Shown piece after piece: positions 26,323-37,075 of a stretch of DNA of 49,052 nucleotides. Where the stretch lies: assembly GCF_900078685.2 (NCBI RefSeq), contig NZ_LT546166.1:1272021-1321072 (forward strand). Direction: 5' to 3'. A program made the position numbers and the translations under genes. The first letter of the stretch is position 1. Each line of letters begins with the position of its first letter. The notes below the pieces were generated by a model. The model did not search any database, had not been told where the DNA came from, and saw only the letters and a program-made list of their open reading frames with translations. The DNA comes from Mycolicibacter icosiumassiliensis. GTDB taxonomy: Bacteria; Actinomycetota; Actinomycetes; Mycobacteriales; Mycobacteriaceae.

Positions 26323-27198
26323 TCAGCTGCCGCGCAGCAGGTTGATCACCGCGCTGAAGTCCTGCGCGCCGTGTTCGGCGGCGAAGTCGCGGTAAATCTG
26401 GGCGGCATGGCTGCCCAGCGGAGCAGCGGACCCGGTCGAGGCGACCGCGTCCATCGCCAGGCCCAGATCCTTGTTCATCAGTGCGGTGGCAAAACCCGGC
26501 TCGAAATTCCGGTTCGCCGGGGAGGTGGGCACCGGGCCCGGGACCGGGCAGTTGGTGTGCAGTGCCCAGCAGTTTCCGGTGGCGCCGGTCATCACGTCGA
26601 ACAGGGCTTGGTCGGCTAGGCCCAGCTTTTCGGCCAGCACGAACGCCTCGGCGACCGCCACCTGCTGCACGGCCAGCACCATGTTGTTGCAGATCTTGGC
26701 GGCTTGGCCGGCGCCCGCCGCGCCGCAGTGGATGATCTTGGCGGCCATCGGTTCCAACACCGGGGTGGCCCGCGCCACGGCGGTGTCCTCGCCGCCGACC
26801 ATGAATGCCAGCCGCCCGGCGACCGCACCGGTCACCCCGCCGGACACCGGCGCGTCGAGCTGGGCCAGTCCATGGGACGCGGCGAGGGCGTGTACTTCGC
26901 GGGCGTCGGCGACCGAAATCGTCGAGCTGTCAATGAACAACGCGTCCGGCCCGGCCGCGGGCAGGATTTCGGCATAGCAGCTCTTCACCGCATCCCCGTG
27001 CGGCAGCATGGTCACCACCGCGTCGGCCCCGGCCACCGCCTCGGCGGCACTGGCGTGAATGCTCACGCCGTGCTGCTCGGCGGCCGCGGCGGCCGCCGGC
27101 ACCGGGTCGAAGCCGCGCACGGTGTGCCCGGCGGCGACCAGGTTCGCCGACATCGGCCCACCCATGTGACCCAAGCCGAGAAACGCGACGATTGCCAT
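26323..27198 (-). CDS. mmsB: 3-Hydroxyisobutyrate dehydrogenase
   Basis: Oxidises 3-hydroxyisobutyrate to methylmalonate semialdehyde in valine breakdown. The 291 residues begin MAIVAFLGLGHMGGPMSANL with the NAD-binding GxGxxG, have the substrate-site DAPVSGGVTGA, and the catalytic Lys in GQAAKICNNM. The gene is last in the mmsA-fadE9-mmsB operon, 21 bp after fadE9. The order matches M. tuberculosis Rv0753c-Rv0751c. Confidence 0.93.
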   Translation of the reverse strand: MAIVAFLGLGHMGGPMSANLVAAGHTVRGFDPVPAAAAAAEQHGVSIHASAAEAVAGADAVVTMLPHGDAVKSCYAEILPAAGPDALFIDSSTISVADAREVHALAASHGLAQLDAPVSGGVTGAVAGRLAFMVGGEDTAVARATPVLEPMAAKIIHCGAAGAGQAAKICNNMVLAVQQVAVAEAFVLAEKLGLADQALFDVMTGATGNCWALHTNCPVPGPVPTSPANRNFEPGFATALMNKDLGLAMDAVASTGSAAPLGSHAAQIYRDFAAEHGAQDFSAVINLLRGS

Positions 27199-27219
27199 CT
27201 GTGCTCCTTTGGCGGCGAG

Positions 27220-28383
27220 TTACTGACCCGAGCGGACGCGGGCCGCCTCGGCCCGGCCGATCACCAGCCGCATGATCTCGTTGGTGCCCTCCAGGATGCG
27301 GTGCACCCGCAGATCCCGGACGATTTTCTCCAGACCGTATTCGCGCAGATATCCGTATCCGCCGTGCAGCTGCAGCGCTTGGTCGGCCACCCCGAAGCAG
27401 GCGTCGGTGACGTAGCGCTTGGCCATCGCGCACAGCTGGACCTTGTCGGGCGAGTTGTTGTCCAGTGCGGTCGCCGCGCGCCACAGCAGCAGTCGCGAAG
27501 TTTCCAGGGCGGTGGCCATGTCGGCGAGGGTGAATCGGATCGTCGGTTCGTCCAGCAGCGCCTTGCCGAATGCCGTCCGATCGGCCAGGTAGCTGCCGGT
27601 CTTGTCGAACGCTGCCTGGCCGCCGCCCATCGAGCAGGCAGCGATATTGATCCGGCCGCCGTTGAGGCCGTTCATCGCAATAGCAAAACCGGAGCCGCTT
27701 CCGTCGGGACCGCCGAGCATCGCCTCGGCCGGCACCCGCACGCCGTCGAAGATCACCTGCGCGGTCGGCTGGGAGTTCCAGCCCATCTTCTGCTCGGCGG
27801 CGCCGAAACTCAGCCCTGGCGTGTCCTTTTCGACGATGAACGTGGAGATGCCCCGAGGGCCGTCACTGCCGGTTCGGGCCATCACCACATAGACGTCCGA
27901 GACGCCGGCACCGGAGATGAACTGCTTGACCCCGTCGAGCACGTAATCGTCACCCGAGCGCACCGCGCGCGTGCTCAAGGCACTGGCATCCGAGCCCGCC
28001 CCAGGTTCGGTGAGGCAGTAACTGGCCACCACCTCCATCGACGCCAATCGCGGCACCCAGCTCTTGCGCTGGTCTTCGGTGCCGTAGCTGTCGATCATCC
28101 AGGCGCACATGTTGTGGATCGACAGGTAGGCCGCGATCACCGGATCGGCGATGGCGAGCTGCTCGAAGATGCGCACCCCGTCCAGGCGGCGCAACCCGGA
28201 GCCGCCGACGTCGTCGCGGCAGTAGATCGCCGCCATTCCCAGCTGGGCCGCCTCCCGCATCACCTCAACCGGAAAATGGTGGGTGGCATCCCATTCCAGC
28301 GCGTACGGGGCCAGCCGCTTGTCGGCGAACGCCGCCGCGGTGTCGACGATCACCCGTTCTTCGTCATTCAAGATCGTGTTCAT
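27220..28383 (-). CDS. fadE9: Acyl-CoA dehydrogenase (isobutyryl-CoA dehydrogenase-like)
   Basis: A 387-residue flavoenzyme with the conserved CLTEPGAGSD signature, a second FISGAGVSDVYVVMART segment, and LQLHGGYGYLREYGLEKIVRDLRVHRILEGTNEIMRLVIGR, in which the Glu of EGT is the catalytic base position of the family. Its place between mmsA and mmsB (5 bp after mmsA) suggests it acts on isobutyryl-CoA in valine degradation. The specificity is inferred from context. Confidence 0.93.
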   Translation of the reverse strand: MNTILNDEERVIVDTAAAFADKRLAPYALEWDATHHFPVEVMREAAQLGMAAIYCRDDVGGSGLRRLDGVRIFEQLAIADPVIAAYLSIHNMCAWMIDSYGTEDQRKSWVPRLASMEVVASYCLTEPGAGSDASALSTRAVRSGDDYVLDGVKQFISGAGVSDVYVVMARTGSDGPRGISTFIVEKDTPGLSFGAAEQKMGWNSQPTAQVIFDGVRVPAEAMLGGPDGSGSGFAIAMNGLNGGRINIAACSMGGGQAAFDKTGSYLADRTAFGKALLDEPTIRFTLADMATALETSRLLLWRAATALDNNSPDKVQLCAMAKRYVTDACFGVADQALQLHGGYGYLREYGLEKIVRDLRVHRILEGTNEIMRLVIGRAEAARVRSGQ

Positions 28384-28388
28384 CGGCT

Positions 28389-29909
28389 CTATTCCATGGT
28401 GGGGATGTGGAATTCAGCGCCGTCCTTGATGCCCGAGGGCCAACGCTGCGTGACGGTCTTGACCTTCGTGTAGAAGGTGATGGACGCCGTGCCGTGCTGG
28501 TTGAGGTCGCCGAAGCCGGACCGCTTCCAGCCGCCGAAAGTGTGATAGGCCACCGGCACCGGAATCGGCACGTTCACCCCGACCATGCCGACCTGCACCC
28601 GGGAGGTGAAGTCGCGGGCGGTGTCGCCGTCGCGGGTGAAGATCGCCACCCCGTTGCCGTACTCGTGCTCGCTGGGCAGCCGCAGGGCTTCTTCGTAGTC
28701 GTGGGCCCGGACGATGCACAGCACCGGACCGAAGATCTCGTCGGTGTAGATCGACATGTCGGTGGTGACACGGTCGAACAGCGTCGGGCCGGAGAAGAAG
28801 CCGCCGGTCAGATCGGCATCGCCGAATTGGGTTTCGTCACTGGCCCGTTCACGGCCGTCAACCACCAGCTCGGCGCCGGCGGCCACCCCTTGTCCGATGT
28901 AATCGTTGACCCGGTCCAGCGCGGCGCGAGTGACCAGTGGCCCGTAGTCGGCCTTGGGGTCCAGGCTGTGGCCGACCCGCAGGCTATTGATTCGTTCCAC
29001 CAGCCGGGACCGCAGCCGCTCGGCGGTCTGCTCGCCGACGGGCACCGCCACCGAGATTGCCATGCAGCGCTCGCCGGCACTGCCGTAGCCGGCGCCGATC
29101 AGTGCGTCGACGGCCTGGTCCAGGTCGGCGTCGGGCATCACGATCATGTGGTTCTTGGCGCCGCCGAAGCACTGGGCGCGTTTGCCGTTGGCGGTGGCCG
29201 TCGAGTAGATGTACTGCGCGATGTCGGAGCTGCCAACGAAGCCGATCGCGGCAACGTCCCGGTGGTGCAGCAGGGCGTCGACGGCCTCTTTGTCGCCGTG
29301 CACCACCTGCAGCACCCCCGGCGGCAGCCCGGCTTCGACGAACAGCTCGGCGAGGCGCACCGGTACCGACGGGTCACGCTCGGAAGGCTTGAGAATGAAC
29401 GCGTTTCCGCACGCCAGCGCCGGGCCGGCCTGCCACAGCGGGATCATCGCCGGGAAGTTGAACGGGGTGATCCCGGCGACCACGCCCAGCGGTTGACGCA
29501 GCGAGAACACGTCGATGCCGGGGCCGGCGCCCTCGGTGTGCTCGCCCTTGAGAAGATGCGGGATGCCGACGCAGAACTCGATCACCTCGATGCCGCGCTG
29601 AATGTCGCCGCGCGCGTCTTCGAGGGTCTTGCCGTGCTCGCGGGAGAGCAGCTCGGCCAGCTCGTCGACATGGGTGTTGACCAGGTCGATGAAGCGCATC
29701 ATTACCCGGGCCCGGCGCTGCGGGTTGTAGGCGGCCCACTCGCGCTGGGCCGCGGCCGCCGACGTGACCGCGGCGTCGACGTCGGCGGTGTTGGCCAGCG
29801 GCAGGGTGGCCTGCACCTCGCCGGTGTTGGGGTCGAAGACGTCCGTGCTGCGCTGCGACGTGCCGGACACTCGGCGGCCATCGATGAAGTGCGGAATCTG
29901 TGTGCTCAT
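28389..29909 (-). CDS. mmsA: Methylmalonate-semialdehyde dehydrogenase (CoA-acylating)
   Basis: Converts methylmalonate semialdehyde to propionyl-CoA. The 506 residues from ATG 29907-29909 contain the family's FVGSSDIAQYIY NAD-binding segment, the catalytic Cys in SAGERCMAISVAVPV, and PYTFGGWKRSGFGDLNQHG-like C-terminal motif (YHTFGGWKRSGFGDLNQHG). It closely matches M. tuberculosis MmsA. A TTG at 29927 in frame is rejected because the ATG gives the MSTQIPHFIDG start. It is the first gene of the operon; a perfect 18-bp palindrome lies 55 bp upstream (29964-29981). Confidence 0.95.
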   Translation of the reverse strand: MSTQIPHFIDGRRVSGTSQRSTDVFDPNTGEVQATLPLANTADVDAAVTSAAAAQREWAAYNPQRRARVMMRFIDLVNTHVDELAELLSREHGKTLEDARGDIQRGIEVIEFCVGIPHLLKGEHTEGAGPGIDVFSLRQPLGVVAGITPFNFPAMIPLWQAGPALACGNAFILKPSERDPSVPVRLAELFVEAGLPPGVLQVVHGDKEAVDALLHHRDVAAIGFVGSSDIAQYIYSTATANGKRAQCFGGAKNHMIVMPDADLDQAVDALIGAGYGSAGERCMAISVAVPVGEQTAERLRSRLVERINSLRVGHSLDPKADYGPLVTRAALDRVNDYIGQGVAAGAELVVDGRERASDETQFGDADLTGGFFSGPTLFDRVTTDMSIYTDEIFGPVLCIVRAHDYEEALRLPSEHEYGNGVAIFTRDGDTARDFTSRVQVGMVGVNVPIPVPVAYHTFGGWKRSGFGDLNQHGTASITFYTKVKTVTQRWPSGIKDGAEFHIPTME

Positions 29910-29963
29910 GCGGCCATCCCGTGACAATTTCAGTGGTTGAGCCGGATCGGCTCGACTCCAGAA

Positions 29964-29981
29964 TACTAGGACATCCTAGTA
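29964..29981. promoter_or_regulatory. Perfect 18-bp palindrome upstream of mmsA operon
   Basis: TACTAGGA at 29964-29971, CA, and TCCTAGTA at 29974-29981 form an exact palindrome 55 bp upstream of the mmsA start, in the intergenic region shared with the end of the carotenoid oxygenase. It is a likely repressor site for the valine-degradation operon; the regulator is not in the window as far as I can tell. Confidence 0.6.
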
Positions 29982-30070
29982 ATTGCGAGGCGGGGAGTCT
30001 CGGGTGAGGAGTCGCGAGGCTGGCAGTTCGGCAGCGCGGTCTTCCCTGATCGCCCCGGACTTCGCGGCGA

Positions 30071-31510
30071 TCACGGAGTAGGGCGTGCCACCCGCGGGGT
30101 GAAGCTGCCGTGCAAGGTCAGCGGCAGGTGATGCCGCAGCCGGCCGGTGTAGACCGGCCCGGCGTCGACGTGCTTGGCGTCCAACACGGCCAGGGCGGCG
30201 CGGTTGTTCACGCCGTCCTGGGTGGCCACCAACAACCAACCGTCGTCTTCGTCGGTGCCGCCGGGGCGCGCCGCGAACACGGCCTCGTGCGGCTGATGAC
30301 CGTACGGGAACTGGTGGGTGACCACCGCACCGGTGGTGTTGTCGACTTTGGCCACCGCATTCGGGTACTTACTGCCGTCGGCGTCCGCGGACAGATAGGT
30401 ATAGCGGTTCGGCAGGCCGGTCCGGAAGATGTTGAACGACGGGAACTCGCCGCGAACGTCGGTTATCGGCTCGTGAATGACCTTGTCGGATTTGGTGATC
30501 CGCAGTCGCAGCAACGTCCCGCCGTAAGAACCGACCTCACTGGCCCGGTCGGTGCTCAAGCTGGAGAGCTGACCGTTGAGTTCCTCCCACGTCGAGTCGT
30601 AGTGCACCAGCTCCACGATGGTGTCGGTGCCGTCCTCGTAGGTATTGGCCAGGTGCAGGTGCAGCAGCGGATCGGTGTGCAGCACTCGTGGTTTGCCGCC
30701 GTCGCGTGGCACCAGGCCGATCATGGTGCCGCGCGAGGCGTCGTACTCGATGGCGTCGATGAAGTTGCGTAGCCCGAAGCCGGCGCCCATCAGCTTGGAC
30801 GTCGGGAAGATCAGCGGCGGAATCGCGAACACCAGGTGCTTGCTGGTCAGGCCCATGTCGTGGTTGAACATCGCGAAGGGCAGCTTGAGCTGGCCCAGCC
30901 GGTGCAACGTGCCCAGGCGGTCGACGCGGTAGCAGATCAGTTTCGGAAACGGCACCATCGCCAGGCCGAAGTTGAACATCTCCTTGGTGTCCGGGTCCCA
31001 CTTGGGGTGCGCGGAGAACGCACCCAGCCACTTGAGCTCGCCGCCGAAATTGTGGATGCCGACGGTGTCGAGCGTGTCGGGATCGAGCTCGGTGGGCGGG
31101 CCGCCTTCCCACAGGGCCAGCAGCTTGCCGGCGTGCATCACCACGCTGGTGTTGGCCACGTTGGCCGGAAACCGCAGCGCATTGGTGAGCACTCCACCGG
31201 GCCGCATGGTGCCCAGCGCCCGATAGGGCGCACCGCGGGAGGTCAACGATTTGCGGTAATGCTTGGTCCGCACATACCTGTTGCGGTAATGCACCGACCC
31301 GTCGGCGATGGAGAACAGCGACAGCATCCCGTCGCCGTCGAACAGGTGACCCAGCGCCTGTCCGCCGGCGTCGAGCTTGCCGGCACCGTTGCGGTACAGG
31401 GTGCCCTGCAGCGCCTCGGGCAGTGCGCCGTCGTAATCGTCGATGGTGTAGTCGTATTCGTCGTAGAGCGGGGTGTACGCGGCGAAGTCGGCGCCGGCAG
31501 TGTTGGTCAC
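30071..31510 (-). CDS. Carotenoid cleavage oxygenase
   Basis: A 479-residue non-haem iron dioxygenase of the RPE65/carotenoid oxygenase family, expected to cleave carotenoids or related polyenes. The four iron-ligating His are expected in SAHPKWDP, AMFNHDMG, LHLHLANTYEDG and TLHGSFTP, all present. NANVRF-like family features GTLYRNGAGK and HLFDGDGM are clear. The GTG 31508-31510 follows AGGAG, and the longer ORF upstream is a shadow. It is just 8 bp after a small upstream ORF (31519-31743). The region upstream has an IdeR-like box, so iron may control it. Confidence 0.92.
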   Translation of the reverse strand: MTNTAGADFAAYTPLYDEYDYTIDDYDGALPEALQGTLYRNGAGKLDAGGQALGHLFDGDGMLSLFSIADGSVHYRNRYVRTKHYRKSLTSRGAPYRALGTMRPGGVLTNALRFPANVANTSVVMHAGKLLALWEGGPPTELDPDTLDTVGIHNFGGELKWLGAFSAHPKWDPDTKEMFNFGLAMVPFPKLICYRVDRLGTLHRLGQLKLPFAMFNHDMGLTSKHLVFAIPPLIFPTSKLMGAGFGLRNFIDAIEYDASRGTMIGLVPRDGGKPRVLHTDPLLHLHLANTYEDGTDTIVELVHYDSTWEELNGQLSSLSTDRASEVGSYGGTLLRLRITKSDKVIHEPITDVRGEFPSFNIFRTGLPNRYTYLSADADGSKYPNAVAKVDNTTGAVVTHQFPYGHQPHEAVFAARPGGTDEDDGWLLVATQDGVNNRAALAVLDAKHVDAGPVYTGRLRHHLPLTLHGSFTPRVARPTP

Positions 31511-31518
31511 AATCGCTC

Positions 31519-31743
31519 CTATCTGGTGGGGTGGCTCGCGGCGGCGAACAGCTTCTCGCAGGCGGCCTTGCCGGCCATCAGGCACGAATGCTCTTGTGCC
31601 GTAACCGTCGCCGTGGCGGTGTGCATCGCCGCATACACCAGGGCGCAGTCGCCCACTCGGGCCAGCACGGAACGCATGATCCAATCGTCGCGCAGGGCAG
31701 TGCTCTTGCCAATCATGGCGACTCGACTTTTGAGAACTTCCAT
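31519..31743 (-). CDS. Small hypothetical protein upstream of carotenoid oxygenase
   Basis: A 74-residue protein from ATG 31741-31743 (MEVLKSRVAMIGKSTALRDDW...). It is weakly amphipathic and contains two cysteines (GDCALVY and HSCLMAGKAACEKL). I recognise no family. Its stop is 8 bp upstream of the carotenoid oxygenase start, so the two form an operon. The start is uncertain, since no good Shine-Dalgarno sits before it; an internal ATG (MIGKSTALRDD) is possible. Confidence 0.55.
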   Translation of the reverse strand: MEVLKSRVAMIGKSTALRDDWIMRSVLARVGDCALVYAAMHTATATVTAQEHSCLMAGKAACEKLFAAASHPTR

Positions 31744-31819
31744 CGGCCGGCGCAGGTTCCTCGGTGCGAGCGGGTGTGTGACCAAGGCTACCGCCGCCAG
31801 CCGATGTGATGATCGCAAC

Positions 31820-31838
31820 TTAGGTTAGGCAACCCTAT
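31820..31838. promoter_or_regulatory. IdeR-like iron box
   Basis: The 19 bases at 31820-31838 match the mycobacterial IdeR consensus (TTAGGTTAGGCTAACCTAA) at 16 positions, with an exact first half. It sits between the divergent minus-strand pair (small ORF and carotenoid oxygenase) and the exported protein gene starting at 31931. Iron repression of one or both is inferred. Confidence 0.65.
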
Positions 31839-31930
31839 TAATTACTCGCGATGCGTGCTAAAGCTTATGGGGTTCCTGTTCAACCCATACGTCCTTATTG
31901 GCGATGGCACAGAAAGCTCGAGGAGACGAT

Positions 31931-32893
31931 ATGCGAACAGCGTTTCGCCCGGTTTCGCCCCTGATCGCCGCCGTGGCGGTGCTCGGCGCCGGGCTGGCTA
32001 ACGTAGAGCCGCTGAGGCCGGCTTCAGTGGAGGTGCAACGACTCGCGACGCAGCTGGTTGCCGATTCGACACCGAGCTTCAGCGACTCGACCACCGTGGA
32101 CTGGTCCCAAATGCTGAGCGCCGCGAAAGGGAACGTCGACGGGCTGTGGGACCGTTTCGAGGCGCACCCGTTTGCGGACCTGACTGCCTGGTCGCACATT
32201 GAAGGCGGTTACGCCGACATGATCAAGGATGAGATCGGGCAGTCGCTGGCCGGTGTCCAGGGCATCTGGAGCGGCGACGGCTACGCGCTCGGCCTGGAGC
32301 ACGTGTTGCCGCAGGTAGCCGACATGCTTCACAACGGTGACGCGTTCGGCGCGTACAGCCTGGTCAACGCGGAATTCCTGTACGACTTGCTCAACGTCAC
32401 CGCGCCGTTCTTCGACCGGGTCGAGTTCTGGGGTAGCGGTGAATTCATTGCGGGCGCATCGGGTATCCCCGCCGATTTCCTGCACCACATGGGTGACGCC
32501 GCTCATGTCTTCGCCGACTACATGCTGTGGGCCGGGCTGGCCAACGCGGTACTGGCACCCGCTATCGGCGCCATATTTCAGACCATCCAGACCGCCGACG
32601 GCATCAACGACCTGTTCCGGGCTGGTGACACCACCGGCGCGTTGACTGCGTTGACGAATTTGCCTGCGACCGTAGCGAACGCGTTCCTCAACGGCTATGC
32701 AGCTCCGGCCGGTGGCGAGGAGGGCACGTTCACCGGCCTGCTCACCGCCGGCGGCATCTTTGACCAGCTGTTTGTCACCATCCCGCAGCAGGTCGCCGAC
32801 GCGCTCAACGGCACTGCCGCTGACCCGGGCGATGCTGCGGCGAGCCTCGACGCCACGGCCGGACTCGATGCGCTCTGGGCCTTGCTGAGCTGA
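31931..32893 (+). CDS. Exported protein of unknown function (mycobacterial porin-like/PGRS-associated type)
   Basis: A 320-residue protein from ATG 31931, after CGAGGAGACGAT. The start (MRTAFRPVSPLIAAVAVLGAGLANVEPL) is signal-peptide-like, and then VEVQRLATQLVADS. The rest has long hydrophobic/amphipathic segments without catalytic motifs, for example LWAGLANAVLAPAIGAIFQTIQTADGINDLFRAGD. It has the general layout of the GjpA-like proteins at 19648, but I would not assign it to that family. An IdeR-like box is 93 bp upstream, so it may be iron-regulated. It ends 6 bp before the convergent rmlC. Confidence 0.7.
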   Translation: MRTAFRPVSPLIAAVAVLGAGLANVEPLRPASVEVQRLATQLVADSTPSFSDSTTVDWSQMLSAAKGNVDGLWDRFEAHPFADLTAWSHIEGGYADMIKDEIGQSLAGVQGIWSGDGYALGLEHVLPQVADMLHNGDAFGAYSLVNAEFLYDLLNVTAPFFDRVEFWGSGEFIAGASGIPADFLHHMGDAAHVFADYMLWAGLANAVLAPAIGAIFQTIQTADGINDLFRAGDTTGALTALTNLPATVANAFLNGYAAPAGGEEGTFTGLLTAGGIFDQLFVTIPQQVADALNGTAADPGDAAASLDATAGLDALWALLS

Positions 32894-32899
32894 TCCGAC

Positions 32900-33466
32900 T
32901 CATTCCCAGATGGGTAGCAGTCCGGCGGATCGAGCGTCGGCCAGCGACGGCGCCTGGGCGTCCCGCTCGGAGAGCGTCAGCGGATGATCGGCCGGCCAGT
33001 CGATGCCGATCGCCGGGTCCGTGGCGCAGATGGTGTGCTCGCGCTGCGGGTCGTATTCGGCCGAGCACAGGTACATCACCGTCGAATTATCCTGCAGCGC
33101 AAGAAATCCATGCGCCAGACCGGCAGCGAGATACACCGACCTACGGCCCAGGGCGTCCAGCAGCACCGCATCCCAGTGGCCGTAGGTCGGTGAGCCGACC
33201 CGGATGTCGACGACGACATCGAACACCGAGCCCGACACGCAGGTGACGTACTTGGCCTGCCCGGGCGGCGCCTGGGCGAAGTGCAGACCGCGCAGCACCC
33301 CGGCGCTCGACACCGAACAGTTGGCCTGGCGCAGGTCGAATCGGTGCCCGGCGAACGCCGTGAATTCGCGGTCGGTGAACCACTCGAAGAACACACCGCG
33401 GGAATCGGTGTGCTGAGTCGGGGTGATCTCCCATGCCCCCGGGATGGTCAGCTCGCGCGCGTCCAC
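32900..33466 (-). CDS. rmlC: dTDP-4-dehydrorhamnose 3,5-epimerase
   Basis: Third step of dTDP-L-rhamnose synthesis, needed for the rhamnose linker of the mycobacterial cell wall. The 188 residues match mycobacterial RmlC: ELTIPGAWEITPTQHTDSRGVFFEW, VLRGLHFAQAPPGQAKYV with the active-site His, and GLAHGFLALQDNSTVMYLCSAEYDPQREHTI. One base separates it from the rmlB stop. Confidence 0.96.
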   Translation of the reverse strand: MDARELTIPGAWEITPTQHTDSRGVFFEWFTDREFTAFAGHRFDLRQANCSVSSAGVLRGLHFAQAPPGQAKYVTCVSGSVFDVVVDIRVGSPTYGHWDAVLLDALGRRSVYLAAGLAHGFLALQDNSTVMYLCSAEYDPQREHTICATDPAIGIDWPADHPLTLSERDAQAPSLADARSAGLLPIWE

Positions 33467-33467
33467 G

Positions 33468-35431
<1,964 letters not shown>

Positions 35432-35701
35432 CGTGACTCCTGTGCTCGTCGCAGTTACTCGGTGGCATGCCGTTGCCGCGTGCGAAGGCGGCGTTTTTGG
35501 TGTGGGAGGCGGATGCGGGTATCGTAGGTCGACGGTGCGGCGTCCGCGTCGACTCTTGCGTGCCCAGTCTGAAATTCTTAGGGGCTCTACCTGGAATTTC
35601 GTCTCACCGGCCCACGTTTTGCAGTCGTAGTCGATGCTGCGCCTTGGCGGGCGCATGCACACGCGACAAGTAAGTCAGACACGGAGGATCGCCGGAGAGT
35701 A
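35432..35701. promoter_or_regulatory. Divergent promoter region of the infA ribosomal operon
   Basis: 270 bp between the divergent LLM gene and infA. The region just before infA contains GGAGAG at about 35693-35698 as Shine-Dalgarno. I see no convincing -35/-10 pair to state as a fact. No ORF here has coding character. Confidence 0.4.
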
Positions 35702-35923
35702 ATGGCCAAAAAAGACGGTGCAATCGAGGTCGAGGGTCGAGTGGTCGAACCCCTGCCCAATGCGATGTTTCGCATTGAGCTGGAGAACGGTCACAAGGTG
35801 CTCGCCCACATCAGCGGCAAGATGCGGCAGCACTACATCCGCATCCTCCCCGAAGACCGGGTGGTCGTGGAGTTGTCTCCGTATGACCTGTCCCGCGGAC
35901 GCATCGTCTACCGGTACAAGTAG
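35702..35923 (+). CDS. infA: Translation initiation factor IF-1
   Basis: A 73-residue S1/OB-fold protein that binds the A site of the 30S subunit during initiation. [73 protein letters not shown] is the family in full length. It heads the infA-rpmJ-rpsM-rpsK-rpsD-rpoA-rplQ-truA block. Confidence 0.98.
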
Positions 35924-35979
35924 CTCCCGACCGCCGTCGAAGTACGTCAACCAGCGATTAGAACAGGACCACAGCAGCC

Positions 35980-36093
35980 GTGAAGGTGAACCCCAGCGTC
36001 AAGCCGATCTGCGACAAGTGCAGGGTGATCCGTCGGCACGGCCGGGTCATGGTGATCTGCTCGGACCCGCGCCACAAGCAGCGCCAGGGCTAG
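35980..36093 (+). CDS. rpmJ: Ribosomal protein L36 (bL36)
   Basis: A 37-residue protein with GTG start at 35980; too short for many ORF cut-offs. The zinc-ribbon ligands Cys11, Cys14, Cys27 and His32 are all present (KPICDKCR and ICSDPRHKQ), so this is the zinc-binding form. It follows infA by 56 bp. Together with the Cys-less S4 this shows that the two zinc-dependent/independent states are mixed in the operon. Confidence 0.96.
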
Positions 36094-36102
36094 CAGTCGC
36101 CG

Positions 36103-36119
36103 GCCCGGCGTAGCCGGGC
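36103..36119 (+). terminator. Hairpin in the rpmJ-rpsM spacer
   Basis: GCCCGGC (36103-36109) and GCCGGGC (36113-36119) pair in a 7-bp GC stem around GTA, 10 bp after the rpmJ stop. There is no U-tract. It may be an attenuator, RNA processing signal or a terminator for a fraction of transcripts. Confidence 0.5.
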
Positions 36120-36256
36120 ACCAGCCACAACTGAATGCAGACCTCCCAGTACCAGTGAGCGGATAGGCCGCCCACACACGCCCGGATCGGAGGCCGGGCC
36201 CCGGAGCGGTTGGCCGGGAACGGGCTGGGATCACAACCTCCGTAACGAAGATGAAA

Positions 36257-36268
36257 GGGGCATGCCCC
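36257..36268 (+). promoter_or_regulatory. rpsM: Palindrome covering the rpsM Shine-Dalgarno
   Basis: GGGGCATGCCCC at 36257-36268 ends one base before the rpsM ATG (36270) and includes the Shine-Dalgarno AAAGGGG (36254-36260). In RNA a 4-bp stem with a CAUG loop could hide the ribosome binding site. Control of translation is a guess. Confidence 0.45.
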
Positions 36269-36269
36269 C

Positions 36270-36644
36270 ATGGCTCGACTTGTAGGCGTCGACCTGCCGC
36301 GCGATAAGCGCATGGAGATCGCGCTGACCTATATCTACGGCATCGGCCGTACTCGCTCCAACGAAATCCTGGCCGCGACCGGTATCGACAAGGACCAGCG
36401 CAGCAAGGACCTGACTGACGACCAGCTCACCCAGTTGCGTGACTACATCGAGCGCAACCTGAAGGTTGAGGGCGACCTGCGCCGCGAGGTGCAGGCAGAC
36501 ATCCGTCGCAAGATTGAGATCGGCTGCTACCAGGGTCTGCGGCACCGTCGCGGTCTGCCGGTGCGCGGCCAGCGGACCAAGACCAACGCGCGCACCCGTA
36601 AGGGCCCGAAGCGCACCATCGCCGGTAAGAAGAAGGCCAGGTAA
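36270..36644 (+). CDS. rpsM: Ribosomal protein S13 (uS13)
   Basis: A 124-residue 30S head protein: [40 protein letters not shown], then the helix-hairpin-helix and a basic C-terminal tail ([36 protein letters not shown]) reaching into the A/P tRNA sites. It follows rpmJ by 176 bp of spacer and is followed by rpsK after 5 bp. Confidence 0.98.
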   Translation: MARLVGVDLPRDKRMEIALTYIYGIGRTRSNEILAATGIDKDQRSKDLTDDQLTQLRDYIERNLKVEGDLRREVQADIRRKIEIGCYQGLRHRRGLPVRGQRTKTNARTRKGPKRTIAGKKKAR

Positions 36645-36649
36645 TCGTC

Positions 36650-37060
36650 ATGCCACCGAAGAAAGCGACCGGCCCCAAGAAGGGTCAGAAGACCCGCCGG
36701 CGGGAAAAGAAGAACATTCCGCATGGTGCCGCTCACATCAAGAGCACCTTCAACAACACGATCGTGACGATCACCGACCCGCAGGGCAACGTGATCGCGT
36801 GGGCGTCGTCGGGCCACGTGGGCTTCAAGGGCTCGCGTAAGTCCACCCCGTTCGCCGCGCAGCTGGCCGCCGAGAACGCTGCCCGCAAGGCGCAGGAGCA
36901 CGGCGTGAAGAAGGTCGACGTGTTCGTCAAGGGCCCGGGTTCGGGTCGTGAGACCGCGATCCGCTCGCTGCAGGCCGCCGGCCTCGAGGTCGGCGCGATT
37001 TCCGATGTCACCCCGCAGCCGCACAACGGCTGCCGTCCGCCCAAGCGGCGTCGGGTCTAG
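36650..37060 (+). CDS. rpsK: Ribosomal protein S11 (uS11)
   Basis: A 136-residue 30S platform protein. [53 protein letters not shown] and the C-terminal [20 protein letters not shown] match the family throughout. The TAG stop adjoins GAGGAC, which is the Shine-Dalgarno for rpsD. Confidence 0.98.
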   Translation: MPPKKATGPKKGQKTRRREKKNIPHGAAHIKSTFNNTIVTITDPQGNVIAWASSGHVGFKGSRKSTPFAAQLAAENAARKAQEHGVKKVDVFVKGPGSGRETAIRSLQAAGLEVGAISDVTPQPHNGCRPPKRRRV

Positions 37061-37075
37061 GAGGACTGAAACAAC

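Noticed and set aside
28407..29924. 505-codon plus-strand ORF over mmsA
   Set aside because: mmsA on the opposite strand matches its family in full; this ORF matches nothing.
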